Positions 21,070-32,428 are shown, counted from the stretch's first letter. The stretch is DNA of 64,000 nt from Distichodus sexfasciatus (GCA_032718565.1 JAVGVS010000288.1:62001-126000); one strand, 5' to 3'. Numbers and translations: made by a program. The notes: generated by a model not told the origin, from the sequence alone.

Positions 21070-21288
21070 GTTGTGAACGCACCACACCACAGCACACAGT
21101 GCACCACAGTGAAATGTGACCTCTGCATTTGACCCATCCATGAAGTAGCAGTGGGTAGCTGACATGAGCTACGCCCGGGGAGCAGTGCCTGGGAATGGTA
21201 CCTTGCTCATGAGTACTTCAGTTGTAACTTCAAACCGGCAACCTTCTGATACTGGGGCGAACGCTTTAACCATTATGCTGCCAATTTG
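21070..21288 (-). mobile_element. tRNA-derived SINE in left half of palindrome
   Basis: Reverse copy with 'AGTGCACCACAGTGAAATG', 'TTTGACCCATCCATGAAGT', 'CTTGCTCATGAGTACTTC' and a head ending 'ACCATTATGCTGCCAA'. The first bases of the usual tail are altered. Confidence 0.82.
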
Positions 21289-21392
21289 AGGACTGCTGGT
21301 TCAAGTCCCGAACCAGTAAAGGTACTACTGAGGTACTCATGAGCGCATGTCATTGTGCTGCACTGTCTGCTGTGGTGTGGTGTGTTCACAAT
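21289..21392 (+). mobile_element. tRNA-derived SINE in right half of palindrome, internally deleted
   Basis: Starts at box B ('CTGGTTCAAGTCCCGAACC'), runs to 'GTACTCATGAGC', then jumps to the 3' part 'GTGTGTTCACAATGACAT'. About 100 bp of body is missing relative to the left-half copy. Confidence 0.8.
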
Positions 21393-21444
21393 GACATGTT
21401 TCTCTATCAACCCACAGAAATCAGGTAACGTTAGCCGAGCTAAC

Positions 21445-21684
21445 TTAGCTAGCTGATAACAACTTAACCTCACAGTTGTCAATGTATGAGGAGGCATATA
21501 ACCCAAAACCCTTGTCCAGTCTGCTGTCTGGTGTTGTTGACCACTTGTAGATCCGGGGGACATCGGGTGCAGAGATGCAGGGGAGCTCCTGCAGACATCT
21601 ACTGTAAAACACCTTTTGTTGAAAGTATTTGTGTAAAAAGTCACAACCACAAAAATAATCACTTAGTAAATTCACAGAATTCAC
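21445..21684 (-). pseudogene. Gene-like fragment in right palindrome arm
   Basis: Mirror counterpart of 20755-21012, reading 'FLHKYFQQKVFYSRCLQELP' to 'SSYIDNCEVKLLSAS' on the minus strand. The frame stays open, but differences from the left arm are mostly amino-acid changing (A/V, S/P, H/P, C/Y, A/T, V/G, G/A, Y/C, S/L), as expected for neutral decay of a duplicated fragment. Confidence 0.4.
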
Positions 21685-21699
21685 TTAATCCACTAGGGC

Positions 21700-22349
21700 T
21701 AAACAGTTAATTAAAAATGAGCCAAAACCAATATTCAAAACCTCTAAGCAATGTGATAAACCCATGTGAGTTATTTTGATTATTTTTGAAAATCATTTCA
21801 GGAAAATTAAGATTTTTTGAAAGTCTGTATGAGGGAAAATTTTGAATAAATCATTATATTGATTTCAGTTTGTATCTATTCTATACTATTTTACTATTCT
21901 TCTCATCTACTACTATTTCTACTGCTACAGATTCGAGGATCAGTAAGAACTAAGCAGCTCTGACCATCAGACTCCAGTTGGGATCAGATTCCACCACGAG
22001 CTGCTTTTTAACAGGGCACAGAATTTTTTTTTTGTTTGTTTGACCAAAACCCTGACCCATTGTGCAAAAGGTCAGGACAGGGTCACTGTGACCTTTTCTC
22101 TGGTTTAGTAGAATCATAACCTCAGATTTCAAGGGGAGGCAGCAGTGTGTAAACAGAGACTCCATAGCAACGAGGGAAAGAGGTGCGTGTTGGCATCATA
22201 TAAACAAAACCAGCAGCCACATGCTTTGTTTACTCCATCAGTCTGCTGCTCTCGTTTGACGCCCTCTGACAGGCCTCGTGCTTTCAAGGAAATTCTGTGG
22301 AAGTAGCGTAGCTTATTTTTCACGCTTCCATCACTTTATCACTTTGTTA

Positions 22350-22388
<39 letters not shown>

Positions 22389-24140
22389 TCTGCAGAAGCA
22401 AAAGCATGCACGGAACAAAGACGAGGGAAGCTGGGAAAAGAGATAACAGCAGGTCTCTGGCGTGTAGACTGTATGTGTGTGTGAAGATGTCGCTTCAGGC
22501 ACTACCTGCCATTTCTGATGGAGCTGAGGCTTTAGACTTTCACTGACACCGATCAACCGTCAGATGAAGCCATCCAAACTGTATTTTAAATGCATTATTT
22601 TTACATAAGCATGGGCCTCATACACCAACAAACACACCCAAAGCATATATCCAACTGTGGTACACGCTTTGTTCTTGCTTTTTTGAATACATCACAAATT
22701 AACGTCACTAGCCCACGAACTAATACAAATTTCAGCTAGTTAATGTTGTTTTCCACAATGCGTCAAGCAATAATCAGCATTAGCTTGTGGAATGAAGGCT
22801 GAAAACCCTGTTTTTTTTGGAGCAATCATTTTAGAAAATGGTTTTAAAAACATTGGTCTCAATCAATTTCTCACTTTATTGATTTCTGAACTGCTTCAAC
22901 AAAGTAGTTGATTCACGTCTCTGTCAAAACTCCTTTATCCAAGACTCCCACCATTTCTCAGTCAGACGTTCTAGCTGCCATTCTGCTTTGATCAGACTTC
23001 ACATGTCGGTCTCGCTGCCGATGACTCTGTGAGTCTGTACAGATCTCAGTCTGGTGCTGGGAGTTTCTTGGAAATCACACCATGTGAGGAAAACCTCTCT
23101 CCAGCCTCTCCGACCCCCTCCTTAGTTGGAACAAGTGTCTGTCTCACATTCCTTCTGAAGGAGATCACATTTCTCTGGTATCTCCCACCATTCCTCGGTC
23201 CACTTATCTGTCCGTCCCACTCCTCTCGATTTCAGCCTCCTCGTGACCTGCACTGCCGTCTCCGTAAGTGAATCCAGATTTTCCGGAGGAAAAAAACAAA
23301 ACAGAATACTTTCGTGTGTTTTTTTTACAATCTACACAAGAATTTTGAAACTGTAAATATTTCCGAAGAAGCTTCTCCCTGTTCCCGCACATGACTGTGG
23401 TGGGATGAGGTCATACAAAAATCTGCGATGTCTAATGTCGAAATCATGTCGAAGTCCTGGAGGGGAATGAACTTCAAGTCTACCGGAACACCCAAACTTC
23501 CCAAAAAACGCTAACGTGGCTAACAGTCAGTGTGTGCAAACGTGAACCCGTTTCCCGCAAAGTTCATTTTTGGGAACTTTAAACATCAACGCATTTGTGT
23601 TGAAGTGCAAAGAACGTGGTAAACCAGTGGAAAATCCCAAGCGGCCTTTATCTGCTGGCTCTTACTGATAAAATACACACTTATTAAGGAAAAAAGTTCA
23701 AGCAGTAATAGTGAGAGTTTATGACGCTGCCTGACTCAGTGCTAAACGTCTATTTAGAGACTTGCTTCAAGAAAACAGTAACTACAGGGTAAAACTTTAA
23801 AGCACGGCTAATTATATGAATGTAGGAATTGTCTGAACGTTTCCCGAACACTTTGTATATTTCGTCTAAAATGCATTTAAAAGAGCAAGGCCTGCAGGCA
23901 AGACTGTTGGTGCTTGTTTTAAAGGGCTGTAAAACCGACTTGCTTTCCATTACTAATAGTGAAAAGCCCAGCAGATGTGAGTCTAGTTGTGGTTTGAGTC
24001 TTCGCTCCCCCTTTTCTCATGTTTTTTAACGCAACAACAAAGGAAGTGGGTCAGGCTGTGTAAACCTCTTTAAAGATCAACGATCTTCACCTGAAATGGC
24101 CTCTCACTCTCTCTGCCTATCTCTCTTTCTCACACATATG
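21700..24140. other. Unannotated spacer
   Basis: Contains (CT)n at 22352-22386 and, near 22610, a 'GGGCCTCATACACCAACAAA' start resembling the edge of fish DNA elements that begin GGGCCTCATTCACCA. A GTAAGT site at 23266-23271 ends an open frame with poor coding character. No gene was recognised. Confidence 0.35.
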
Positions 24141-24144
24141 CACT

Positions 24145-24500
24145 CGTAAGACGTCGTAGACAAACCTTCAAAGTTTCAGTGGCGTCTGTGGTATCGCGTC
24201 GACGGTCCCTGCACGGCAGTCGCATCGTCACACAAAACCGCCCAGCGTTTGCAACCTATTCCTGTTGCTCGACTGAAGTGCACCGCAGGCTCGGCGACCG
24301 CAAAAACTAATTCGACAACAAACTAGTGCAGATCGGCGCTCGGCCCATCATCTGGGATGAAAACGGAGACGTTCATCGTGACGAGAGGTCGACTTCAGAC
24401 GCTGGAGACACGCGACCGCAATGCTTGGCTTGCGCTTGTTCCACACGAGCATTTTTTTAATTAACCTGCTCAGACCCCTGCGTGCGGACGCGCCATTGGC
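24145..24500. other. CpG-dense block
   Basis: Many CpG dinucleotides in about 350 bp (for example 'GGTATCGCGTCGACGG' and 'CGCAGGCTCGGCGACCGC'), surrounded by CpG-poor DNA. It could be an unmethylated CpG island or a young CpG-rich transposon. No TATA box, splice site or open frame favours either. Confidence 0.4.
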
Positions 24501-24634
24501 TTTTGATAACGGACTCGAGTGCAGATGCAGCTCTGCCTTTCCTGTTCCTCATCAAAGAGTTGAAGAACAGACATGCTAACATCCTGTTGACTAAAAAGCG
24601 TGCTTCAAAAACTTTTAGTTTAAAACTTTTACCG

Positions 24635-24908
24635 GGGGGCGTCACGGTGGTACAGGGGTTAGCGCTGCAGTCTCACAGAGTGAAGGTCCTGGGTTTGATT
24701 CCCGGGTCGGCCGTAGGGCCTTTCTCTGTGGAATTTGCATGCTCTCCTCCCACGGTCCAAAAGTATGCAATATAATTTGATTGGCGAATCTACACCCGTA
24801 AGGTGTCAGTGTGCGTGCCCTGCGGTGTGTTGGTGCCTGCCCAGGGTTGGCCCCCGCCTTGCGCCCATAGTTCCTGGGATGAACCTCTGGTTCCTCTGAC
24901 CCCTGGAA
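24635..24908 (+). mobile_element. DANA-like tRNA-derived SINE
   Basis: The head 'GGGGCGTCACGGTGG' and 'TTAGCGCTGCAGTCTCACAG' lead to 'GGGTTTGATTCCCGGG' (box B). These are followed by 'TTTCTCTGTGGAATTTGCAT', 'CTCCCACGGTCCAAA' and 'GCCTGCCCAGGGTTGG'. This order matches the DANA/Mermaid-type SINE known from zebrafish and relatives. The usual ATTC tail is missing. Confidence 0.83.
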
Positions 24909-24919
24909 AATTGTAAATA

Positions 24920-25110
24920 GCACCTTCATTTTTACATTTAAGATGCTCAGTAAAAGCTCTTATCTAGAGCAATTTATATTTTGGAATATTTAGTCTCCCA
25001 GGAGCAAATTAGCGATAAGGGTCTTGCTCAACAGGCTCAGTGGTGGTAAATCTGACACAAGAATGGAGCTGGATTTGAAACTTCAACTTCTTGGTCATAA
25101 GGTGAGTATT
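24920..25110 (+). repeat. GGCATTTAGCAGAC-type repeat, diverged
   Basis: Blocks in order: 'TTTACATTTAAGATGCTCAG', 'CTTATCTAGAGCAATTTA', 'GGAGCAAATTAGCGATAAGG', 'GTCTTGCTCA', 'TGGATTTGAAACTTCAACTT'. The last block resembles a degraded tRNA-like region. Confidence 0.6.
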
Positions 25111-25147
25111 TGCTTTAATTTGCACTTCATTTGCTTTCAGTGTTAAT

Positions 25148-26163
25148 GCTAGTGTTATAGTTTTTGAGTCCGGGCTCAATCTCGAGACTAGTTTTTAAAA
25201 GTCTCGGTCATGCCTCAGACTCGGTTGTATTTGTACTCGGTCTTGTCATGGACAACTCTGAGAATATTACTATTACAAGTCCTTGAGACCGATGCAGGCG
25301 TTTTGTGTTGTTTATTAATTAGTGTTTTAATAACTCAGAATCACTTTAACTTACAGAAACCACCCAAATAGCGTCAGAATCACAAGACTTTCAACTTACC
25401 GGATGTTATATTTATTCCTCTGTATGTGAAATTATTTCTAAATAATTCCTTGCACAAAAACTTTAGGAATTGCATAAAAACGTATGAATTACATTATTTG
25501 CGATGTAAATACAAGCATTAACGTTTGCAACTATCACATGGAATGCCATCATGTGCAAAAATGTAGTTGTTTTCATTAAAAGCAGCTCATTTTATAGGCC
25601 AAAATGAGTCCAAATCGGCTCAAAATTACCAAAAACTTTAGCATTTCTTTATTTTCAATTGATCAGATTTTTTTTTCATTTTAAAATGTTAGTGAGTAAT
25701 CAATAGGGAATGAAATATAGAAAAATGCATTGTTTATCATATAATTTTGTTCTGTATCCAGATAGATACCAAATGGATAAAGAAGTGTCTCCACCTGCAC
25801 TAACCTTATTTTTCTTCACAGCACTAAGCCTTAGAACGTCTCTGCATAATAACAACTCTGCAGCCAATAAACCATTGTGTTTGGTCTTGAGGAGTGTTCA
25901 CTGTAGTTTGTTGAGTTTAACATATGATGTGATCAGTTTGGATAACTGCTTCCGGTGAAGTGATTTCCTCATTATAGATATGTAAGGGATAAATATTGAA
26001 TAAACATCTTTAATGTTGCTTAGGCTTTGCATGTTCCACCTGTCATGTTGTGTAAAACATGCATTGATCCGGTCTCACCCCGCCCTGGTCTCGGTCACGT
26101 CTCAGTTTATAGTCTTGGTCTTGTCTCGGTCTCTGTTTAGGTGGTCTTGACCCCATCTCCTGT
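25148..26163. mobile_element. hAT-like element of the CTCGAGTCC family, copy 2
   Basis: Left end 'TAGTGTTATAGTTTTTGAGT' and inverted right end near 'GTGGTCTTGACCCC'. The interior is closely similar to 13402-14405, including the shared core at 25641-25830. Flanks GTTAATGC and GTTACCCC may be a decayed 8-bp duplication. The open frame at 25710-25958 parallels the one in copy 1 only because the repeats are similar. Confidence 0.72.
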
Positions 26164-26164
26164 T

Positions 26165-28590
26165 ACCCCACCTTTAAGGGAGTCTCAGTCTCTGGCCTTA
26201 ATTTGAACCTTAATGCAAGGCGATTCATCAATTTTAATGTTAATTAAAGGATAATCAAAATGTGAATATGGCTTTTAAGGGCCATTTAAAACGGCCAATT
26301 TTTAGCCATATGTTCGATCAGCTACAAGCTCATTGTTTTTATGACAACTGATGCTCACCTTTTTAATTACCTTAGCTCATGGAGAACGGAAAACCCGGCA
26401 GTTTTCAAGGACAAGCAATCATATCATGAGCTGTTTCTAGAACATCCATGTTTTGGTTGAGGAGCACTCATGCACGATGCTGTTTTTTGTCTGTTATTGT
26501 TTATAGATAAACAGAAACGCGCGTGTCAAATGTACAAATGCACTGTGCCCTGTGCAAGTCCGTCTTTGTTTACGGTAATTTTAATGTGATTTTATGTCCG
26601 TGAGAAGAGGCAGCCTATGAATAGACTATAAATAGTCCTCTTTATCGGCTTCAACACCGGCTCTCCTTTAAGTGCACGGAAAAGGCATAATATAATATTT
26701 TTTTGCCCCTAAAGTCAGGATTGTCACCATTTCAGTCCATGAACTTGACTGGTATAAGGCATTTTTATTCCTGTTGAAATGGATCTGATCTCTCTCAGTA
26801 CATGACAACACGACAGGAACGACATCACAGAATGCTGCGATATCACAGCTCATTCCTACAGGCTCCAAGTCCCCACTGAGCCATTAGTGAGAAACGACAC
26901 ACATCCTTGTCCTCAGCCGGTCCCAGGGTCATCTCGGGTCTTGGGATCGGCTGAGGACAATCGACCGATAGATCTGTGTAGAGTTTTCCTGTACAGCGGG
27001 AGTGTGTATAGGGCACGTGGCCAGATCCGCAATAAAAAAGCTATCCTCGGCTTCTCAGAATACCACTGTGCCACGTGCCTGTTTCCGAAAAACAAACACA
27101 AACGCCCAACGAGTCTTTTTGTGTGCAGAGGACAGACTGGATTAGGATGGCAGGCGAGAGTCTGGGCGTGGTTTATCAAGATTTATAGCTTTGCAGGACC
27201 AGAACTGGACGAAGCAAACAGTCATTCTATCTAGAGGCAGGTTGTGATATTTATGATGAGGGTTTCTTAACGATGTGCTATGCTGTGTTAATAGTTATAG
27301 AGCTTACAGTTGGCAGCTTTTAAGGGAGCTAATTACACTCTGGAGCCTGTTCTTGTCTCTTGAAGCAGCAGTGACTTATGATATTGAGGCAGAGGAGGCT
27401 CAGTCCCTGATGAAATAAAATCATAGTAAAACCTAATAGGAAAATATCTGATGGTTTCCATAATGGATCCTAATGGGACTTGACCTAGTGGTATTCACAA
27501 GGTACTTTATGTCTAATTGCATTTCGAATGTGGCGGTCTAATTGCATCTCAAATGTCCTTGCAATAGCAGACGATGATTCCTACTTTCATAGATGGTTAT
27601 ACATTTTTCCTTTGTGCATATCTACATTTGATGTGTTCCATTAGGAATACAATAGGGTAACCAGTAGGGTCCTTAAGAACAAATATATAGACCGGGTCAA
27701 TATCATTAGGCAACTACCAACTGACAGTAGAAATGAGGATGATGAGAATGATGAAGATGACGATTGATGCCGGCGATGAAGAGTACAGTGTATGTTGCAC
27801 AGATTCTTTTTTCCTTTCTGTGTTATTATCACAGCCCTGGGGAGGAGGTCCAGGCTCTGCAGGAGAGACGGTGTTTGTTCCAACATGCTGAACATGTGAA
27901 CACAGACACACACACACACACACAGCTGCTCCTCACAGCACTACCTCACTGAGTGATTCAGAGAAGGAGTGAGATACTGTCTTGTGGTTAAGCACAAACA
28001 GCCTTACACACACTCTCTCAGCAGGAAAGAACGAAGGAGGGAAAAAAAGGCGACAACCCCACAAGGAATGAAGTGCAGGATGACCCCAGACAGACACACA
28101 GACAGTCTCAGACGGTTCTTAACCACTTTTTTCCCTTTCTTTTTTGGATGTGGAAGATTGTGGGTCGTGTATATGCCTCCAGCAGCAGACAGGTCATGAG
28201 TGTGCTACAGTCCGCATTCCAGACTGGGACAATAACCGCTGTGGTGCTCTTTTTTTCCCTTTCTTTTCTCCTCTCCCTTATGCTCACTAATTAAAAGCAT
28301 GTGCGGCCGCCGAGAAAAGCCTCGCTCTAAGAAAAGGCCGGTCGGTTTTAGGTCGGGTCTGAGGATGGAGAAGTCGGCGGAGCCCTGGAGTCGGGCCCAG
28401 TGTAACAGGAACTCGCCAGGGTCAGATCAGGTAATTCAACTTTCATCTCCGCTTCGACAGACACACAAACCCCAAGGCACAGACGCCGACTTTCAGTGAG
28501 GAATTTATATTTTCCATCTGGAAAGTGTGGGTATGAGAGGGGGAAAAAGGGAGCGAGGAGGGAAGGAGAGACAAATAGGGAAAGAACAAA
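26165..28590. other. Mostly unique spacer; possible regulatory DNA near 27240-27420
   Basis: Little repeat content apart from (CA)n at 27906-27922. The part around 27240-27420 ('TTAAGGGAGCTAATTACACT') has the low-repeat texture of conserved non-coding DNA, but this is untested. A CpG-rich open segment at 28299-28430 is treated in the findings. Confidence 0.3.
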
Positions 28591-28594
28591 TTAG

Positions 28595-28712
28595 AATCAG
28601 AATGAGAAAGTTTATTGTCAAGTATGTTGTTACACACAAGGAATTTGCTTCGGTGGTTAGTGCCAAGAAATTAAAAGTAAAAAGATTTGAAATATATATA
28701 CAGGGTAACTAA
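28595..28712 (-). mobile_element. 3' end of a LINE-like retroposon
   Basis: 'TTAGAATCAGAATGAG' leading into 'AAGTTTATTGTCAAGTATGT' and 'CAAGGAATTTGCTTCGGTGG'. A second copy with the same block order starts near 43475. In fish, such '(GATTCT)n ... AATAAACTT' ends belong to truncated LINEs; orientation is inferred from the simple-repeat tail at the left. Confidence 0.5.
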
Positions 28713-29129
28713 ACAGAGACTAAGGGGGGATGTCCGAAGAATTACATGCATCTGTGAAATGGCATTAAGCGCATTCCATCGTGTCTGCGGTCAGACGGCT
28801 GTTTGGAGCAGAACCAGGATGAACTCGGGTCGGCCAGGCGGGAGGCTTTGGTCTCAGACGACACTCACACCCTGGCTGGCTCACTCACGCTGACATCACA
28901 CACACTGACACACTCTCCCACGTGGCCAAATCCAGCTGAACGTTAAAGCCAGAGATTATCCTCCTTCCCTTCCCCTGTTTACAAACAAATGTCCTAGTAA
29001 CTCTCACACTGCTCTTACGGACGGTAGACGGTAAATAGTGAATAATGAATGAATTTTATGAAACAAGCTAAACCTGATATTGCCCTAAGACGGAGGGACT
29101 CTAAGAGGCCAAATCTAGATGTTGAAAGA

Positions 29130-29220
29130 CCAACATATGAAAGTGAATACAAAAGTTCAAACAAGGAGACTTAATGAGCACCAGCGCGTCCAATCGCATT
29201 ATTCCTGGTTTCACATATAA
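29130..29220. repeat. Unclassified repeat with TATA-like box, left part (interrupted)
   Basis: 'GAAAGTGAATACAAAAG', 'AATGAGCACCAGCGCG', 'AATCGCATTATTCCTGGTTT' parallel 61096-61175. It continues after the inserted element at 30285 with 'ATATATAAGCAGTAAATCTA'. It could be an LTR or another promoter-bearing repeat; no further identity can be read. Confidence 0.55.
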
Positions 29221-30284
29221 TAGAGATGGTCCGATACCACTTTTTTATGTCCGATACCGATACCGATATTGTAAATTTGGATATCTGCCGATACCGATAC
29301 AAATCCAATACAGTCACAGTCTTTTCTTAAACATAAAATAATGCTTTAAAATGTCTGAATACATGACTGAGATTATTGTCATGCTTAAGGAAATGCTTGA
29401 TTTAAATACTGTTTTCCTAACTAAAACAATGTAATAATTACACACACACATATATATGCAAAATTATTTGTTCTCAAAAATTGTTCGTTTAAGTTCGTCA
29501 GCTCCCATAAATATTTCTTCTTTCTTATTGATTACACTGTAACATATAAAATTGAAAAAGATTTGATCAGTTGAAAATAAAATACTGAAGTTTGTCATTT
29601 TGAACCAATTTGGCGTATAAAATGAGCCGCTTTTGCAGAGAACTACATTTCCCACGATCTTCTGCGCGCGCCCCGGAGCCGCGTCACAATGATGCGCTGG
29701 TGCGTTCCAGAATAAACGATGAAAAATCTATGGGAAAATCTAAATAAACCACAGAATTGTGAGTAGAACGCTGGTTATTGTGGTTATTTATCAGCTAAAA
29801 TATGGTTTGTGTCTGTAATAAAGGCGACATTTTGACCGCACATGCATTAACATAGCGAAAAATGTTGAAAAATGTTTTTATGCATTTACATCTGTTTTAG
29901 TGCACGGAGCATCTCACAAAAACTTTCACATGCAGAGGGATCAGGTCTTGTCTTGATCGTGCCACTGAAAATGTTGTGTGTCACTATTAAGCCTCCGTGT
30001 GAAATACAAGCGGAGCTGCTCTAGCGAGTAAAATGAATTAAACCAAGCTTCGATTCTAGAAAAATTGGCTCGACCATTTTTGTAATAGAATTATTCGAGT
30101 TATTCGAACAGTCGTTTCAGCTCTGCTTTACCGCAGTGCCACTTCCCATGCATAACGAATTGAGCGTGCACGCATTTACAGATCGGCTCCATAGAACGGC
30201 CCAATGCCGCCGATACCTGTTCCAGCTGTTTGAGCGGGTTATCGGACCGATACCGAGTCACATATCAGATCGGCTACATCTCTA
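29221..30284. mobile_element. hAT-like non-autonomous element E4 (1064 bp)
   Basis: Ends 'TAGAGATGGTCCGATACC' and, inverted, 'TAGAGATGTAGCCGATC'. Flanks ACATATAA (29213-29220) and ATATATAA (30285-30292) form an 8-bp duplication with one mismatch. A related sequence at 61168-61175 shows a single uninterrupted ATATATAA. It is related to E2 by its ends and by blocks such as 'AGAACGCTGGTTATTG' and 'TTTATCAGCTAAAATATG'. No transposase frame. Confidence 0.87.
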
Positions 30285-30410
30285 ATATATAAGCAGTAAA
30301 TCTAGCCTTTTTCTCTGCCATGCCTGGACTCCCAGCCAGATCTGCCGGTGTCAGAGACAAGTGAACCAACGACCAAGTGACGGACTTCCTCCGAAAACTT
30401 TCGCATACAC
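30285..30410. repeat. Unclassified repeat with TATA-like box, right part
   Basis: 'TATATAAGCAGTAAATCTAG' and 'TCCCAGCCAGATCTGCCGGT' match 61171-61280 in the same order. It resumes the repeat interrupted at 29221. Confidence 0.55.
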
Positions 30411-31255
30411 ATTAAAGACAATATCGTTAGTCAAATAAATAATTGTCAATCCAAGCTGGTTGGTCTCCTTGGTTGAACTATATTAGGGTTAAAAGAAATG
30501 TCATGCTAATTTGACCCAAGAAAAATTGACGCATAGGTAGGCATTGTCATAAATGTCCATTTATGTCCAGTTATATGTCCATTTATGCTTATACTGGGCT
30601 ACTCAAAATTACAGAACAGATTTCAAAAATGTATTTCAAACAAACTGTACAAGATAGAAACACATTCTGCACATCACTGGCTAAAGGAAAGTTTTAAAGC
30701 CTGCCTAAAAGTACCAGTGAATGCCACCGAGTGAAGCTGTGAATTCAGTAACTAGGCCAGACAGCCACTGTGTAAGTACAGTTTAATATATGTTTTTTTA
30801 TATATATATTTTGTATGTATTTTATTCTTACTCTAGTTTTATTAATTTACCATACTATTCTTTAACTTAACATATTAAAGAATAGGATGATAAACATCTA
30901 ACTTCTAAATTCCATCTTTTCATAGGATCTCAGGATCACTGGTGCCACACTTTTCAAATGGGAAATAAAAGTTTCTGGATTGCAATCCCCAGCACTGTCA
31001 TTCAGTTAGTTATTTAGCCGGAAACATCAGTGAACCGACGAACTTGCCAAATCTTCTCTGCCGATGCCAAACAGTTTTGCATCAGCTGCTTTTGTGCTGC
31101 TTTTTGAGACTTTTGCTTGGACCCCTCTAATTGCCACTTGTGGCTATATTTGTGCATTTTATCTGTATTTAGTCTTTAGGTGAAAAGGTGCTAATATTCA
31201 ATAAGTTCTAATACAATTCATGAATAATAAGGACTGTTTAGTTATCTGTGTCATA
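30411..31255. other. AT-rich unannotated spacer
   Basis: Includes a small inverted repeat 'CTATTCTTTAA / TTAAAGAATAG' at about 30855-30885. No gene or repeat family was recognised. Confidence 0.35.
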
Positions 31256-31261
31256 TTTGCA

Positions 31262-31540
31262 TTTTATTTTTATTTGTTCTTTAGACAAAAAGCTGCTACA
31301 TGACCAGCTTTTACCAACTACTTGCAGCTTTCGACCTAAAGAATAAATACTAATAAAATGCACATAAACTGTGATGTTACAGTTAGTTTTATTTATTTTA
31401 GTTTTATAATTTGTATTTTAGCAAATTCATTTTTATTTATTTTAAGCAAAAAGCTGCTACATGTCCAGCTTTTACCAATTACTTGCAGCTTTCGGCCTAA
31501 AGAATAAATACTAATAAAATGTACAACAAATTATGATTTT
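31262..31540. repeat. 161-bp tandem repeat, nearly two units, ending at the gap
   Basis: 'CAAAAAGCTGCTACATG' followed by 'CCAGCTTTTACCAA' and 'CTAAAGAATAAATACTAATA' occurs at about 31286-31360 and again at about 31447-31521. The units are very similar and the second runs into the N block. Confidence 0.8.
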
Positions 31541-31550
31541 NNNNNNNNNN
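31541..31550. other. Assembly gap (10 N)
   Basis: Ten N characters between a tandem-repeat unit and a (TAT)n run. The length is likely a placeholder rather than a measured gap. Confidence 0.95.
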
Positions 31551-31570
31551 TATTATTATTATTATTATTA
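31551..31570. repeat. (TAT)n microsatellite beside the gap
   Basis: At least six TAT units directly after the N block; the left edge is unknown because of the gap. Confidence 0.9.
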
Positions 31571-32258
31571 CATTTTGAACTAATTACTTTGTTCATTGTT
31601 GTACTCTCTGGGCTGGTTTCTTGTTCACGGACTAAGGCATACCAATGGAGTTTTACTATTCATACCCAAAGCTAGTCCAGGACTAGGCTTAATCCTTCAC
31701 TGGGAAATTGGCCCTCTGTGTCTACATTTAGGGTTATGTAAAGAGAGCAAAATAACCTTCACTCATTCATTAGTTTGAGTTATTAGCGTGAAATCATGTG
31801 CAACGTGCAACGTGACATTATGATGAGATAATGCTCTAATACAGTTAAGGTGGAATGTCAACACTATCACATGTTGCTCAGGCAAAACAAGACAATAGTC
31901 GAGGCCCGACAGTCGATGGCATCTCAGCTCGATGAACTTCAGTAACCCTTGTGATCGAGCTCCAACCGAAATAGCACTCGGGGAAATGGGTATCGCTTAC
32001 AGCACCATTAACCCTTTACTCTGGAGGCAACCCGAGAGCCCGGCACTGGACACGGGGCAGCTTATTCTCTCCAGTTTCCAATCCCTCTTTCATTTGTGTA
32101 CATTTCCATAGCTACAACGTGAGGGAAGTCCGTCATGCATATCGGCCTTCCTTAAAGCTGTTACGTCTGTGTGTGGAGGTGGAGGATCGAGGTCGAGTGA
32201 TGGCACGAAACTCTGCGTAATTTATTGAAATTAAGACAAAAAAGACCAAGTCTAAGTC

Positions 32259-32428
32259 AAAAGGTGCCACTGAGCAAGGTATAGTCCCCAAGCGCTGCTC
32301 CCTGGGTGCTGCCAAAATGCTGCCCAATGCTCCTTCATAGAGTAGATGTTTTAAATGCAGAGGTCACATTTCACTGTTGTGTGCTATGTGCTGTGCTGTG
32401 TTCACAATGACAAATAAGCACTCAAGTT
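32259..32428 (+). mobile_element. tRNA-derived SINE, 5'-truncated
   Basis: Contains 'GGTGCCACTGAGCAAGG', 'CCCCAAGCGCTGCTCCCTGG', 'AAATGCAGAGGTCACATTTC' and tail 'ACAATGACAAATAAGCACTC'. The tRNA-like head is absent. Confidence 0.8.

Larger units (their letters stand above)
20812..21648. repeat. Large inverted duplication (palindrome) with SINEs at its centre
   Basis: The left arm 20812-21049 and right arm 21408-21648 match in inverted orientation over about 240 bp at roughly 93 percent by eye. Each arm is followed, at nearly the same distance, by a tRNA-derived SINE in mirror orientation. The centre lies near 21289. The SINE in the right half has lost its head and a middle block. The shared SINE position means the SINE was present before the inverted duplication. 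Confidence 0.9.

Noticed and set aside
23029..23271. 80-codon frame ending at a GTAAGT site
   Set aside because: The donor-like site is good but there is no acceptor or credible start, and the translated sequence looks random.
26887..27234. 115-codon plus-strand frame
   Set aside because: Checked for splice borders and protein-like segments. A weak acceptor-like site occurs inside rather than before it, and codon use is not coding-like.
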